From Shewanella xiamenensis (GTDB taxonomy: Bacteria; Pseudomonadota; Gammaproteobacteria; Enterobacterales; Shewanellaceae), in the NCBI RefSeq assembly GCF_014647135.1, contig NZ_BMOP01000005.1, positions 101,133 through 165,132 of the forward strand: a stretch of 64,000 nt of DNA. The letters run 5' to 3'. Positions within the stretch are counted from its first letter, which is position 1. Every line of letters starts with the position of its first letter. The position numbers and the translations under genes were made by a program. The notes beneath the pieces are model-generated. The model had not been told where the DNA came from, made no database searches, and saw nothing but the letters and a program-made list of their open reading frames with translations. Shown here piece after piece: positions 48,970-58,676 of this stretch.

Positions 48970-49824
48970 ATGAATACCCTAGAAAAGGTTCAAAAAAGCC
49001 TCACCCATTTTAGTAAGTCAGAACGCAAGGTTGCAGAGGTCATCTTAGCCTCTCCGCAAACAGCTATTCACTCCAGTATCGCCACACTCGCTAAGATGGC
49101 AGATGTCAGTGAACCTACTGTGAACCGTTTCTGTCGCCGCTTAGATACTAAAGGCTTTCCTGATTTTAAGTTACATCTGGCACAAAGTCTCGCAAACGGC
49201 ACGCCTTATGTGAGTCGCCATGTGGAAGAAGATGATTCTCCCGAATCATACACAACAAAAATATTCGAATCTTCAATGGCTTCCTTAGATACAGCACGTC
49301 AAAGTTTAGACGTAGCGGCCATCAATAAAGCCGTAGATATTCTGACTCAGGCCAAGACAATTTCATTCTTTGGCTTAGGAGCATCAGCCTCAGTCGCCCA
49401 TGACGCACAAAATAAATTTTTCCGTTTTAATGTGCCTGTCATCTGTTTTGACGATGTTCTGATGCAACGCATGAGCTGTATCAACAGCAATGAAGGCGAT
49501 GTTGTGGTTTTAATTTCCCACACAGGCCGCACTAAGTCATTGATTGAAATAGCACGTTTAGCGAGAGAAAACGGTGCAGCCGTTATTGGTATTACGGCTC
49601 GTAACTCGCCGTTATCGATGGAATGTACACTACCTGTAACTATGGAAGTGCCTGAAGATACAGATATGTATTTACCTATGGCCTCGCGTTTAGCGCAATT
49701 GGTGACTATAGATGTATTGGCGACGGGTTTTACCCTACGCCGCGGCCCTCGTTTTCGTGATAATTTAAAACGGGTAAAAGAAGTGTTGAAAGAGTCTCGT
49801 ATCAATAAAGATCCGATACTGTAA
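48970..49824 (+). CDS. hexR: Central carbon metabolism regulator HexR
   Basis: A 284-residue RpiR family regulator. The N-terminal helix-turn-helix (MNTLEKVQKSLTHFSKSERKVAEVIL, IATLAKMADVSEPTVNRFCRRL) is followed by a SIS sugar-phosphate domain (TISFFGLGASASVAHDAQNKFFRF, DVVVLISHTGRTKSLIEIA) that binds KDPG. Start ATG 48970, with AGCGGA upstream; an in-frame TTG 28 codons earlier gives an unlikely extension. It is divergent from zwf and upstream of pykA, both with HexR-type boxes. Confidence 0.95.
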   Translation: MNTLEKVQKSLTHFSKSERKVAEVILASPQTAIHSSIATLAKMADVSEPTVNRFCRRLDTKGFPDFKLHLAQSLANGTPYVSRHVEEDDSPESYTTKIFESSMASLDTARQSLDVAAINKAVDILTQAKTISFFGLGASASVAHDAQNKFFRFNVPVICFDDVLMQRMSCINSNEGDVVVLISHTGRTKSLIEIARLARENGAAVIGITARNSPLSMECTLPVTMEVPEDTDMYLPMASRLAQLVTIDVLATGFTLRRGPRFRDNLKRVKEVLKESRINKDPIL

Positions 49825-49840
49825 TTCACTTCCTATCTTT

Positions 49841-49879
49841 AAAAAGGCTAGCGCAAACCCTACGTCTAGCCTTTTTTAA
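49841..49879 (+). terminator. Terminator after hexR
   Basis: AAAAAGGCTAG at 49841-49851 pairs with CTAGCCTTTTT at 49866-49876 around a 14-nt loop, followed by a T-run. Confidence 0.85.
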
Positions 49880-49934
49880 AGCAAATTTCAGCGATACCTC
49901 ACAATTTTAAAACATAACTTCAGATCAATTTGAT

Positions 49935-49949
49935 TGTAACTTTACTACA
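49935..49949. promoter_or_regulatory. HexR-type box upstream of pykA
   Basis: TGTAACTTTACTACA fits TGTARTWWWAYTACA at all but one position (C for T at position 6). It overlaps the -35 region of a likely pykA promoter with an extended -10 TGCTAATAT (49965-49973). HexR is reported to act on pykA in Shewanella. Confidence 0.75.
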
Positions 49950-50009
49950 TAATTTGGAATTGCATGCTAATATAGTCACAAGATTTTTTTAACTTTAACG
50001 GAGTATCTT

Positions 50010-51449
50010 ATGTTCCGCAGAACCAAAATCGTCACCACCCTGGGCCCCGCCACTGACCGTGACGATAACTTACGCCGTATTATCGCGGCAGGTGCAAACG
50101 TTGTTCGTCTTAACTTCTCCCACGGCTCCCCCGAAGATCATCTCAAACGCGCGACTCAAGCTCGCGAAATTGCAAAAGAATTAGGTGTACATGTAGCGAT
50201 TTTAGGTGACCTACAAGGTCCTAAAATCCGTGTTTCTACCTTTAAAGACAACAAGAAAGTCCAACTGAAATTAGGCCAAGCTTATATTCTTGATGCTGAA
50301 CTCCCCAAAGGTGAAGGCGATGAGAATCAAGTCGGTATCGACTATAAGCAATTACCTGATGATGTGAATGTTGGCGACATCCTGATGCTCGATGACGGCC
50401 GTGTCCAACTACGTGTTGAGCGCGTCGAAGGTCGTAAAGTCCATACGACGGTAACGGTTGCGGGTCCTTTATCAAACAATAAAGGGATCAACAAGCAAGG
50501 TGGTGGTTTGTCCGCTGCGGCACTGACCGAAAAAGACAAGGCTGACATTCTCACCGCAGCGATGATCCAAGTGGATTATCTAGCCGTTTCCTTCCCACGT
50601 AGCGGTGCCGATTTAGAATACGCACGTTCTTTAGCACAGCAGGCTGGTAGCAATGCACTGATCGTCGCGAAAGTTGAACGTGCAGAAGCGGTTGCTAGCG
50701 ATGAAGCAATGGATGATGTGATTTTAGCCTCTGACGTTGTCATGGTTGCCCGTGGAGATTTAGGGGTTGAGATTGGTGATGCTGCACTAGTGGCAGTACA
50801 AAAGAAACTCATCGCCCGTTCACGTCAGCTCAATAAAATCGTCATCACTGCGACTCAAATGATGGAGTCAATGATCTCAAGCCCAATGCCAACCCGTGCA
50901 GAAGTGATGGACGTGGCAAACGCCGTGCTTGATGGTACCGACGCCGTGATGTTATCAGCCGAAACCGCTGCCGGTGACTTCCCTGAAGAAACGGTTAAAG
51001 CAATGGCGAATGTGTGTGTTGGTGCAGAATCTCACCCAAGTGTGAAAGTCTCTAAACACAGATTGGATGCACGTTTCACTTCAGTTGAAGAAACCATCGC
51101 CCTATCGACTATGTATGCGGCAAACCACCTAGAAGGTGTTAAAGCGATTATTGCTTTAACAGAATCAGGTGCAACACCTAAACTGATGTCGCGTATCAGT
51201 TCATCTTTACCAATCCTTGGCCTATCTCGCCATGACACAACACTGGCGAAGATGGCTCTGTACCGTGGTGTATTACCGATTTACTTCGACTCAACGATCT
51301 ATCCAGCCGATGAGCTCGCGCAAAAAGCGTTGGAATCATTAACCAAAGCGGGTTACTTGCACAGCGGTGACTTAGTGTTAATGACCAAAGGTGATGCGAT
51401 GGAAACCATCGGTGGCACGAACACTTGTAAAGTGCTAATCGTCGCTTAA
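50010..51449 (+). CDS. pykA: Pyruvate kinase PykA
   Basis: A 479-residue enzyme that makes pyruvate and ATP from phosphoenolpyruvate. [29 protein letters not shown] and [10 protein letters not shown] are N-terminal barrel blocks. [13 protein letters not shown] and [42 protein letters not shown] contain the active-site metal and Thr residues. The length matches E. coli PykA (480). A HexR-type box lies about 60 bp upstream. Confidence 0.97.
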   Translation: MFRRTKIVTTLGPATDRDDNLRRIIAAGANVVRLNFSHGSPEDHLKRATQAREIAKELGVHVAILGDLQGPKIRVSTFKDNKKVQLKLGQAYILDAELPKGEGDENQVGIDYKQLPDDVNVGDILMLDDGRVQLRVERVEGRKVHTTVTVAGPLSNNKGINKQGGGLSAAALTEKDKADILTAAMIQVDYLAVSFPRSGADLEYARSLAQQAGSNALIVAKVERAEAVASDEAMDDVILASDVVMVARGDLGVEIGDAALVAVQKKLIARSRQLNKIVITATQMMESMISSPMPTRAEVMDVANAVLDGTDAVMLSAETAAGDFPEETVKAMANVCVGAESHPSVKVSKHRLDARFTSVEETIALSTMYAANHLEGVKAIIALTESGATPKLMSRISSSLPILGLSRHDTTLAKMALYRGVLPIYFDSTIYPADELAQKALESLTKAGYLHSGDLVLMTKGDAMETIGGTNTCKVLIVA

Positions 51450-51511
51450 TCTTTGCTGATTGGCTTTCGTTAGACGAAAAAGTTAGGCTAAAAGTCATTA
51501 AACTTAAAAAC

Positions 51512-51543
51512 AAAAACCACCTCAGTTGAGGTGGTTTTTTTAT
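51512..51543. terminator. Bidirectional terminator between pykA and fadE
   Basis: AAAACCACCTC pairs with GAGGTGGTTTT around a 4-nt centre, T-runs on both sides. Confidence 0.9.
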
Positions 51544-51589
51544 CTCTTGTAACGGTGAGAAACTATTGTAGTCGTGCTAGCAAATCAGA

Positions 51590-53869
51590 TTATAAGGCTT
51601 CAAAATCATTCACATTGATAGCGGCTAAACGTAACTTATCCGCATGCAATAGTGTTTGATGTTCTTCGCTATTAATCGTGCCCTGCTCTAACGCTTTAGC
51701 AAATAGAACCAAGTTTGGTACTTTTGCAGGTAACTCACCGCTGCGCTGTGCTTTTTTGAGCTTTTTGTAAATCTCTTTACAGGCATACTGTGCTACAAAC
51801 GCTTGTTCTACTTCAGCAATACCACCCACATCGCCTTCAAACTCAGGACAAAGGAAGGTAATGCGCTCGCGGGCAGGACTTGGTTTTAACATGCCAGAGA
51901 CAAGCTCAGTCGCCATTTTATCGCTCGGCGCATTAAAATGATTGCCGATCGGGAAAATGAGTGCTCGCAATAACCAAGCAACTGGACGATTGGGGAAGTT
52001 GCGGATCACGTCCTCTAGTGCTTTCGCCGCTAAGTGTAGGCGATTAGCCATTACATAACGTACCGCAGGTAAATCATCCTGTTGGCGACCATTGTCTTCA
52101 AATAGTTTTAGCGTTGCAGAGCCTAAGTACAACTGACTCAATACATCGCCCATCCGTGCAGACAACATTTCCTTACGTTTTAAATCGCCGCCCATAATCA
52201 ACATTGAAATGTCCGTCATAAAGGCCAGCGCCGAAGATAAACGGGACATATCTTTGTAGTACTGTTTGGTTTCGCCACTTACTGGGGCGCTACCAAAACG
52301 ACTCGCAGTTAAGGCACTAAATAATGCACTGAACGCGTTACGCGTCGCATACCCCATATGGCCCATTAGCAACGAGTCAAAACGCGCAAGCGCCTCGTGC
52401 TGATTTTCCATAGCTGCCGCTTCCATTTCGGCCAGAACGTAAGGATGACAACGGGTTGCGCCTTGACCAAAGATCATTAACGAGCGGGTAAGAATATTCG
52501 CGCCTTCTACGGTGATCGAAATTGGATTCGACATATAAGGATGGCCGAGGTAGTTTTTAGGTCCTAATTGGATCCCCTTACCCGACTGAATATCCATCGC
52601 ATCGTTCATAACAGCTCGGCCAAGTTCAGTCATGTGGAACTTCGCAATAGCCGTCACCACTGAGGGTTTGACTTTAAGGTCAATGCCTGTGGTGGTTAAC
52701 CGACGTGCAGCTTCTAACTGGTAGGTATTGGCAATAATACGAGCAAGGGCTTCTTGCACCCCTTCAAACTGACCAATCGCCATGCCAAATTGGTGGCGCA
52801 CATAACTGTATGCTGTGGTGGTTTTGGTTGCCATATGGCCTGAAGCAGTTGCCAGCGCTGGCAGAGAAATACCGCGACCCGCTGATAAGCATTCAACCAG
52901 CATGCGCCAGCCTCTGCCCGCAAATTCTGGACCGCCAATGATCCAATCGAGCGGAATAAAGACTTCATCGCCCTGGGTTGTACCATTCATAAACGCCATA
53001 TTAAGCGGATTATGACGGCGACCAATCACTACGCCAGGATGATCCGTTGGGATCAACGCGCAGGTAATACCAAGATTCTTTTTATCACCTAATAGACCGT
53101 CTGGATCGCGCATCTGGAAGGCTAAACCCAATACCGTTGCAACAGGTGCTAAGGTGATATAACGCTTATTCCAGGTTAATTTAAGGCCTAATACCTCTTC
53201 GCCGTTAAACTCACCACGGCACACAATGCCCACATCTGGGATTGCGCCCGCGTCACTGCCTGCTTCTGGGCCTGTTAACGCAAAGCAAGGTATTTCATCG
53301 CCTTTTGCTAATGCAGGTAACCAACGTTCCTTTTGCTCTTCAGTGCCATAGTGAGTTAATAATTCACCAGGGCCTAATGAGTTAGGTACCATCACAGTTA
53401 CCGCAGCACTCACGCTACGACTAGCTAACTTGCTCACAATCGTCGAATTGGCATAAGCCGAAAACGCTTTACCACCAAATTTTTTCGGAATGATCAGCGC
53501 AAAGAAGCCTTCTTTTTTGAAATAATCCCACAGCTCTGTCGGCAAATCTTTACGATTATGGACAATGTCAAAATCATCGATCATTGTCAGGGCCGTCATG
53601 ACCTGATTATCAATAAAGTCCTTCTCTTCTGCCGTCAGCGTTGGCTTGCCGTAGCTGTGCAGCGTGTTCCAGTTCGGATTACCGCGGAATAATTCCCCTT
53701 CCCACCATACATCGCCCGCTTCCATCGCTTCGCGCTCAGTATCGGATAATGGCGGCAACACTTTTTTGAAAAAATGGAAAACTGGCTGGGTGATAAATTG
53801 CATTCTGAGGCTTTTTACTGCAAACAGCGCAATAACAGCTATCAGGGCAATAATTATAATCGTCAACAT
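51590..53869 (-). CDS. fadE: Acyl-CoA dehydrogenase FadE
   Basis: A 759-residue FAD enzyme for the first step of fatty acid beta-oxidation. The N-terminus has a hydrophobic anchor (MLTIIIIALIAVIALFAV), then an acyl-CoA dehydrogenase core: SRSVSAAVTVMVPNSLGPGELL, CFALTGPEAGSDAGAIPD, YITLAPVATVLGLAF, GRGISLPALATASG, SPVVTAIAKFHMTELGRAVMNDAMDIQSGKG-type residues, ILTRSLMIFGQGATRCHPYV. A DUF1974-type C-terminal domain follows. The length is close to E. coli FadE (814). The start is ATG 53867-53869; a TTG two codons earlier is possible. It is 16 bp after psrA, so cotranscribed with its probable regulator. Confidence 0.94.
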   Translation of the reverse strand: MLTIIIIALIAVIALFAVKSLRMQFITQPVFHFFKKVLPPLSDTEREAMEAGDVWWEGELFRGNPNWNTLHSYGKPTLTAEEKDFIDNQVMTALTMIDDFDIVHNRKDLPTELWDYFKKEGFFALIIPKKFGGKAFSAYANSTIVSKLASRSVSAAVTVMVPNSLGPGELLTHYGTEEQKERWLPALAKGDEIPCFALTGPEAGSDAGAIPDVGIVCRGEFNGEEVLGLKLTWNKRYITLAPVATVLGLAFQMRDPDGLLGDKKNLGITCALIPTDHPGVVIGRRHNPLNMAFMNGTTQGDEVFIPLDWIIGGPEFAGRGWRMLVECLSAGRGISLPALATASGHMATKTTTAYSYVRHQFGMAIGQFEGVQEALARIIANTYQLEAARRLTTTGIDLKVKPSVVTAIAKFHMTELGRAVMNDAMDIQSGKGIQLGPKNYLGHPYMSNPISITVEGANILTRSLMIFGQGATRCHPYVLAEMEAAAMENQHEALARFDSLLMGHMGYATRNAFSALFSALTASRFGSAPVSGETKQYYKDMSRLSSALAFMTDISMLIMGGDLKRKEMLSARMGDVLSQLYLGSATLKLFEDNGRQQDDLPAVRYVMANRLHLAAKALEDVIRNFPNRPVAWLLRALIFPIGNHFNAPSDKMATELVSGMLKPSPARERITFLCPEFEGDVGGIAEVEQAFVAQYACKEIYKKLKKAQRSGELPAKVPNLVLFAKALEQGTINSEEHQTLLHADKLRLAAINVNDFEAL

Positions 53870-53885
53870 AATCAAGACCTTTTTA

Positions 53886-54524
53886 TTAAGAAGCTACGGG
53901 AACTGATACGCCCGCGGCCATGTAGGGGATCACTTTACGGATCACGGCTTCAATATCGTTGTGCTCGCCAAATTCGGCCGCAGCAATATCGTTTAAGGCG
54001 TCAGCTGAAGCCATAGTGAAAACGATTGTGCCGAGGGTAAAGTGTAAGCGCCAAAACATTTCTGCCTGAGGAATATGGGGAGCACTGGCCGATACCGCCT
54101 TCACAAAGGTATCTAGATGTTGTCCATAGTGAGTGGTGATAAACCAGCGCAGATGCCCTTGGCTTTCGATATAACCTCGTCCAAGTAGCTGTAGGAAAAT
54201 TGTGGTACCTTCCGTGCGCAAGTCATTTAAATCCAATAACGGATCGACTAACGCCGATAAAATATCCTCTAGCGAAGCCTGAGAGGATGCAGTATGTAAA
54301 CGTTTTATAGCCGTCGATGCAGCGGGCATAAAAACGTCTAAATAGCGGGCTAACACTGCACGGATTAACTCTTTTTTAGAGCCAAAGTGATAATTCACCG
54401 ACGCTAAATTGACCTCTGCCTTGCTAGTGATAAGTCGTAATGACGTCTCAGAAAAACCTCTTTCGGCAAAGAGTTTCTCTGCAGCATCAAGTATTCTTGT
54501 TTTTGTATCAGATCGACTTGCCAT
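53886..54524 (-). CDS. psrA: TetR family regulator, PsrA type
   Basis: A 212-residue TetR regulator. RSDTKTRILDAAEKLFAERGFSETSLRLITSKAEVNLASVNYHFGSKKELIRAVLARYLDVF is the N-terminal DNA-binding domain, matching PsrA of Pseudomonas and Shewanella (VNLASVNYHFGSK). Long-chain fatty acids relieve repression of beta-oxidation genes. The start is ATG 54522-54524, behind AAGGT; a longer upstream reading begins in the intergenic region and is not used. It is the first gene of psrA-fadE and carries an operator at its own promoter. Confidence 0.9.
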   Translation of the reverse strand: MASRSDTKTRILDAAEKLFAERGFSETSLRLITSKAEVNLASVNYHFGSKKELIRAVLARYLDVFMPAASTAIKRLHTASSQASLEDILSALVDPLLDLNDLRTEGTTIFLQLLGRGYIESQGHLRWFITTHYGQHLDTFVKAVSASAPHIPQAEMFWRLHFTLGTIVFTMASADALNDIAAAEFGEHNDIEAVIRKVIPYMAAGVSVPVAS

Positions 54525-54546
54525 TCCGTGACCTTGAATTAATTTA

Positions 54547-54558
54547 AAACACTCGTTT
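54547..54558. promoter_or_regulatory. PsrA-type operator before psrA
   Basis: AAACACTCGTTT, the GAAAC/GTTTC-type AAAC-N4-GTTT palindrome of PsrA sites, with TTAA flanks extending the symmetry, 22 bp upstream of the psrA start. It would give autoregulation and control of fadE. Confidence 0.65.
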
Positions 54559-54742
54559 AAATTAAACATTGGTATGGTCATTGTCAAACGAAAAATGACC
54601 AAATAAGCTGCGTCACAACAACGAGGCTTAACAAGCCAATCACAGTGATTGCAAAAAAGAGCCAAAAGCCATCAAGTTTTATTCAAAATACAATCCACTT
54701 AGGTAGAATGTGCAACACAAAAACAACAGCGGATTGCAATAC

Positions 54743-56593
54743 ATGACTATTCGATTAAATCATCCCACGACACTCGCGCTCACCATTGCGCTAACCTTAG
54801 GCTTAAGCGCCTGTAATGATGCACAAAGCAAGGCCGATGCTACTACAGCTAACAAAAATGCACCCGATAAAGCCCAGGCCATTGCCTTTATACAAGATGC
54901 GGAAGCGCAAATGGCGCAGTTATCCATCGAAGCGAATCGTGCCGAATGGATTTACAGCAACTTTATTACCGAAGATACCGCAGCATTATCGGCCGCCGTG
55001 GGTGAAAAAGTCAGCGCCGCTTCCGTTAAGTTTGCCACTGAAGCCGCAAAGTATGCCAATGTGGAACTCGATCCCGCCAATGCGCGCAAACTGAATATTC
55101 TGCGCAGCGCACTTGTGTTACCGGCGCCGCTGGATCCCGCCAAAAATGCTGAGCTCGCGCAAATCAGCTCCGAGCTCAATGGGCTCTACGGTAAAGGCAA
55201 ATATTGCTTCGCCGATGGCAAATGTATGACGCAACCTGAACTGTCTACCCTGATGGCGGAATCGCGGGATCCAGCCAAATTACTGGAAGCGTGGAAGGGC
55301 TGGCGTGAAATAGCAAAACCAATGCGCCCGTTGTTTCAACGTGAAGTTGAACTCGCTAACGAAGGTGCAAAAGACTTAGGCTACGCGGATCTTTCAGAAT
55401 TGTGGCGCAGCCAATACGATATGAAACCCGATGAATTTTCAAAGGAATTAGACCGTTTATGGGGACAAGTTAAACCCCTCTACGAATCCCTGCATTGTTA
55501 TGTTCGCGGCGAGCTGAATAACGAATACGGTGATGCCATTGCGCCGAAAACAGGCCCGATTCCGGCACATTTGCTAGGGAATATGTGGGCGCAGCAATGG
55601 GGAAATGTGTACGATCTCGTCGCCCCGAATGATGCAGATCCAGGCTATGATGTGACGGAATTGCTTGAGCAGAAAGGCTACGATGAGCAGAAAATGGTGA
55701 AACAAGCCGAAAGCTTTTTCACCTCTTTGGGCTTTGCGCCGCTGCCAGAAAGTTTCTGGAGCCGCTCTTTATTCTTACAACCCAAAGATCGCGACGTAGT
55801 GTGTCACGCTTCCGCGTGGGATCTGGATAACCTCGATGATATCCGCATCAAGATGTGTATCCAGAAAACCGCTGAAGACTTCACCGTCATTCACCACGAA
55901 CTTGGACACAACTTCTATCAACGTGCCTATAAACAGCAGCCTTTCCTGTTTAAAAACAGTGCCAATGATGGTTTCCATGAGGCCATTGGTGACACGATTG
56001 CGCTATCTATCACCCCGAACTATCTAAAACAGATTGGCTTGCTCGAAGACGTGCCCGATGCTTCGAAGGATATTGGCTTACTGCTTAAACAAGCTCTGGA
56101 TAAAATCGCCTTTCTCCCCTTTGGTTTGATGATCGACCAATGGCGTTGGAAGGTATTTAGTGGCGAAATTACCCCTGCCCAATATAACCAAGCCTGGTGG
56201 GAATTAAGAGAGAAATACCAAGGCGTTAAGGCCCCGACTGATCGCAGCGAAGCCGATTTTGACCCAGGTGCAAAATACCATGTGCCCGGTAATGTACCTT
56301 ATACTCGCTATTTCCTCGCGCATATTCTGCAATTCCAGTTCCACAAGGCGCTGTGTGAAACGGCTGGAGACAAGGGCCCAGTGCATCGATGCAGTATTTA
56401 CGGCAATCAAGCGGCAGGAGAAAAACTCAATAAAATGTTAGCGCTTGGTGCAAGCCAACCTTGGCCCATTGCCTTAAAAGAAGTCACAGGAACGGAAATG
56501 ATGGATGCGAGCGCCGTACTCGATTATTTTGCGCCGCTTAAAATCTGGCTTGATGAGCAGAACAAAGCTGCGAATCGTCAATGTGGCTGGTAA
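54743..56593 (+). CDS. Peptidase M2 (ACE-like peptidyl-dipeptidase) lipoprotein
   Basis: A 616-residue homologue of angiotensin-converting enzyme, a zinc dicarboxypeptidase. The N-terminus is a lipoprotein signal with lipobox LSAC (C24), so it is probably anchored in the envelope. The HEXXH motif is HELGH at 385-389 in DFTVIHHELGHNFYQ, and the third ligand is E413 in FHEAIGDTIALS; both are classical gluzincin positions. KYHVPGNVPYTRYFLAHILQFQFHKALC is the ACE C-terminal block, and the Cys pair there matches ACE. The start is ATG 54743; a GTG 11 codons upstream is ignored. Divergent from psrA. Confidence 0.93.
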   Translation: MTIRLNHPTTLALTIALTLGLSACNDAQSKADATTANKNAPDKAQAIAFIQDAEAQMAQLSIEANRAEWIYSNFITEDTAALSAAVGEKVSAASVKFATEAAKYANVELDPANARKLNILRSALVLPAPLDPAKNAELAQISSELNGLYGKGKYCFADGKCMTQPELSTLMAESRDPAKLLEAWKGWREIAKPMRPLFQREVELANEGAKDLGYADLSELWRSQYDMKPDEFSKELDRLWGQVKPLYESLHCYVRGELNNEYGDAIAPKTGPIPAHLLGNMWAQQWGNVYDLVAPNDADPGYDVTELLEQKGYDEQKMVKQAESFFTSLGFAPLPESFWSRSLFLQPKDRDVVCHASAWDLDNLDDIRIKMCIQKTAEDFTVIHHELGHNFYQRAYKQQPFLFKNSANDGFHEAIGDTIALSITPNYLKQIGLLEDVPDASKDIGLLLKQALDKIAFLPFGLMIDQWRWKVFSGEITPAQYNQAWWELREKYQGVKAPTDRSEADFDPGAKYHVPGNVPYTRYFLAHILQFQFHKALCETAGDKGPVHRCSIYGNQAAGEKLNKMLALGASQPWPIALKEVTGTEMMDASAVLDYFAPLKIWLDEQNKAANRQCGW

Positions 56594-56640
56594 TAAAGCC
56601 TCAGGTGCGAGTCATATCCACGCCTTAAACTAAACCGATA

Positions 56641-56670
56641 AAAATGCCCAACGATGTTGGGCATTTTTTT
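56641..56670. terminator. Terminator between the M2 peptidase and smrA genes
   Basis: AAAATGCCCAAC pairs with GTTGGGCATTTT around a 3-nt loop, with a T-run on the plus strand and an A-run that gives one on the minus strand, so it can serve both converging genes. Confidence 0.9.
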
Positions 56671-56733
56671 AAGCTCCAGTATTAAGGTCTAACGCTCGCG
56701 ACAATCAGAGAAATCAATGCGTTCGCAAATCCA

Positions 56734-57324
56734 TTAACGCCATCCCATTCCCTTTCGGTTTGCTTCTTTATTCTCAATCTTAAGCTGCTCGGATTTAGTC
56801 AACATCACATATAAGGCGCCCGTGCCGCCCTGCTCGGTTTTCGCAGAATGGTAGGCAAGTACCATATCAAGCTGAGATAACCAGTGACATACCGCTGATT
56901 TAAGCAATCCAGCCACGGGTTTACTGTTATGGCCTTTACCATGAATGAGCATCACACAACGTTCCCCATGGGCCTGCGCCGCTAACAAATAATTGAGTAA
57001 CGCATCTCTGGCCTGACTCAAACGGTAGGCATGCACATCTAACTCCATTTTAATACTGTACTGCCCCAGCCTTAAGCGCTTAAAAACAGCCCCCTGAACC
57101 CCTTCACGCTTAAAACTGGCTATATCATCGGGTGCCATAATCGGGATCAAGCTTAAATCCAGCGGCATACAAGCCAAATAAGCCTCACGTTGCAGCGCAT
57201 CACGGCGCTGAATTTGCTCATCCGTTAATGCCTTAGGTTGTAAATTCACCACCTTGACATCACCTTTAAGTGGCACAACTCCCGCCATTTCTTCAAAAAA
57301 TAGTGCCGATTCATTATCCAGCAT
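56734..57324 (-). CDS. smrA: Smr domain protein SmrA (YdaL type)
   Basis: A 196-residue protein with a C-terminal Smr (MutS2-related) domain, a candidate DNA or RNA endonuclease. MELDVHAYRLSQARDALLNYL contains the LDLHG-like motif (DVHAY) and CVMLIHGKGHNS the HGKG motif, both typical. The N-terminal part (residues 1-90) has the DUF-type region of YdaL. The start is ATG 57322-57324, with GGAGGAG six bases before; a GTG five codons earlier overlaps that site. Confidence 0.9.
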   Translation of the reverse strand: MLDNESALFFEEMAGVVPLKGDVKVVNLQPKALTDEQIQRRDALQREAYLACMPLDLSLIPIMAPDDIASFKREGVQGAVFKRLRLGQYSIKMELDVHAYRLSQARDALLNYLLAAQAHGERCVMLIHGKGHNSKPVAGLLKSAVCHWLSQLDMVLAYHSAKTEQGGTGALYVMLTKSEQLKIENKEANRKGMGWR

Positions 57325-57456
57325 GGCAAGCTCCTCCACTCTTCACACTCAGTGTGCACTTTTACAACAGAAACACACTTTGTAAACATTCACCCCTTTA
57401 GTTCAGCGGGCGCCTCCATTATAGTGGCGCCATGAATGCTTGATTAGAATAATGTA

Positions 57457-58032
57457 ATGAGATTTTTGCTGCTAGCCCTGATATGCCTATTGTCGCTGCC
57501 GAGTTTTGCGACCCCCTCAAAAGCCAAGACCAGCATGACAACAGATCAATTGATAAATGCGAATTATCCTTTGTTTACTCAAGCATTTAATGAACTTAAT
57601 CACGACGTCACTGCCGAGATTTATGCTAAAGACGCAAGTTATCTGTCAGAAAGTCAAAGTAAAGAAATTTATTACGGCCGTGATAATATTGTCGCCATTT
57701 ATCAACGCTTTTTTGATAAAATCCGAACCAAAAAGGCCCGTATCGATATCGACTTTCGGGTGCTAAACCGCAAATTATCAGGCAACAGCGCGTTCGACAC
57801 AGGCTATTATTTAGTGCGTTTTTATCCCGCCGAAGAGACTGGCGAACCCGTGAGTGAATTTGCAGGCAAGTTCGTCATTGGCACACAAAAAGACACCCAG
57901 CACCGCTGGAATGTCACCCTTGATATGAACAATCGAGCCGAGCCTAGTTTTTATTTGAATGCGAAGCCTGTGCCAAATCTTTACTATGGCCGTCAGTTTC
58001 CGCCGTTACCTGACAGTAAAAAACAAAAGTAA
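57457..58032 (+). CDS. Secreted NTF2-like (SnoaL/DUF4440-type) protein
   Basis: A 191-residue protein with signal peptide ([18 protein letters not shown] before TPSKAK). The mature part looks like a cone-shaped NTF2 fold: [57 protein letters not shown] and YYLVRFYP...[14 protein letters not shown]. These are the helix-then-sheet elements of DUF4440/SnoaL-like proteins. I infer a periplasmic location; ligand or activity unknown. It precedes the YchJ gene by 29 bp on the same strand and is likely cotranscribed. Confidence 0.75.
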   Translation: MRFLLLALICLLSLPSFATPSKAKTSMTTDQLINANYPLFTQAFNELNHDVTAEIYAKDASYLSESQSKEIYYGRDNIVAIYQRFFDKIRTKKARIDIDFRVLNRKLSGNSAFDTGYYLVRFYPAEETGEPVSEFAGKFVIGTQKDTQHRWNVTLDMNNRAEPSFYLNAKPVPNLYYGRQFPPLPDSKKQK

Positions 58033-58061
58033 TAATCTTTATTATTGAGCAAGTTACACTC

Positions 58062-58556
58062 ATGACACCAGAAGCCTATTGTCCCTGTGGCAGCCAAAAA
58101 CCTTATCAGCACTGTTGTGAAACGTTGCACCTTAATGTTGATTCAGGGACTCAAGTGGCCACCAGTCCCGAACAACTAATGCGTTCACGCTACTGCGCAT
58201 TTGTGTTGAAAAATTTTGATTACATTATTAAAACTCACCATGTAGACTTTCTCGATGGCTTAACCTTCGAACAACTACAGCAAGGCCCACATCCACATTG
58301 GTTAGGGCTTGAGGTCTTAGCTGCGAATGAAAAAATCTATCCCGATGGTACTCAACGCGGCAATGTGACCTTCAAAGCTTGGTATAAACTCGCGGGTGAG
58401 ATTGATGCAATCTATGAACGATCTGAGTTTATATTTGAACAGGGCCGTTGGTACTATACCCAAGGACAACAAATGCAGGCCAAACGCCCTGGGCGCAACG
58501 ATCCCTGTATTTGCCAGAGTGGTAAGAAATTTAAACAGTGCTGCTTAACACGATAG
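58062..58556 (+). CDS. ychJ: YchJ family SEC-C protein (UPF0225)
   Basis: A 164-residue protein with two SEC-C-type zinc motifs, one at each end: [13 protein letters not shown] near the N-terminus (CXCX8CC) and [13 protein letters not shown] at the C-terminus. Between them [26 protein letters not shown] is the UPF0225 signature of YchJ. Members have an NTF2-like fold; cellular role unknown. It follows the NTF2-like gene by 29 bp. Confidence 0.92.
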   Translation: MTPEAYCPCGSQKPYQHCCETLHLNVDSGTQVATSPEQLMRSRYCAFVLKNFDYIIKTHHVDFLDGLTFEQLQQGPHPHWLGLEVLAANEKIYPDGTQRGNVTFKAWYKLAGEIDAIYERSEFIFEQGRWYYTQGQQMQAKRPGRNDPCICQSGKKFKQCCLTR

Positions 58557-58574
58557 TTGTTGTTGATGACAGTT

Positions 58575-58622
58575 TCGACTCATAAAACTATCGATTCATA
58601 AAACAATCGACTCATAAAATAA
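58575..58622. repeat. Three tandem 16-bp repeats after ychJ
   Basis: TCGACTCATAAAACTA (58575-58590), TCGATTCATAAAACAA (58591-58606) and TCGACTCATAAAATAA (58607-58622), differing at one to three positions. They sit between the ychJ stop and its terminator. Confidence 0.9.
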
Positions 58623-58650
58623 AGGCAATCAATTGATTGCCTTTATTTTT
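58618..58650. terminator. Terminator between ychJ and the GGDEF-EAL gene
   Basis: A perfect 13-bp stem AATAAAGGCAATC/GATTGCCTTTATT with a 4-nt loop and T-run. It is symmetrical enough to work in both directions. Confidence 0.92.
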
Positions 58651-58676
58651 TCATCACATCAATACGAACATCTGGT

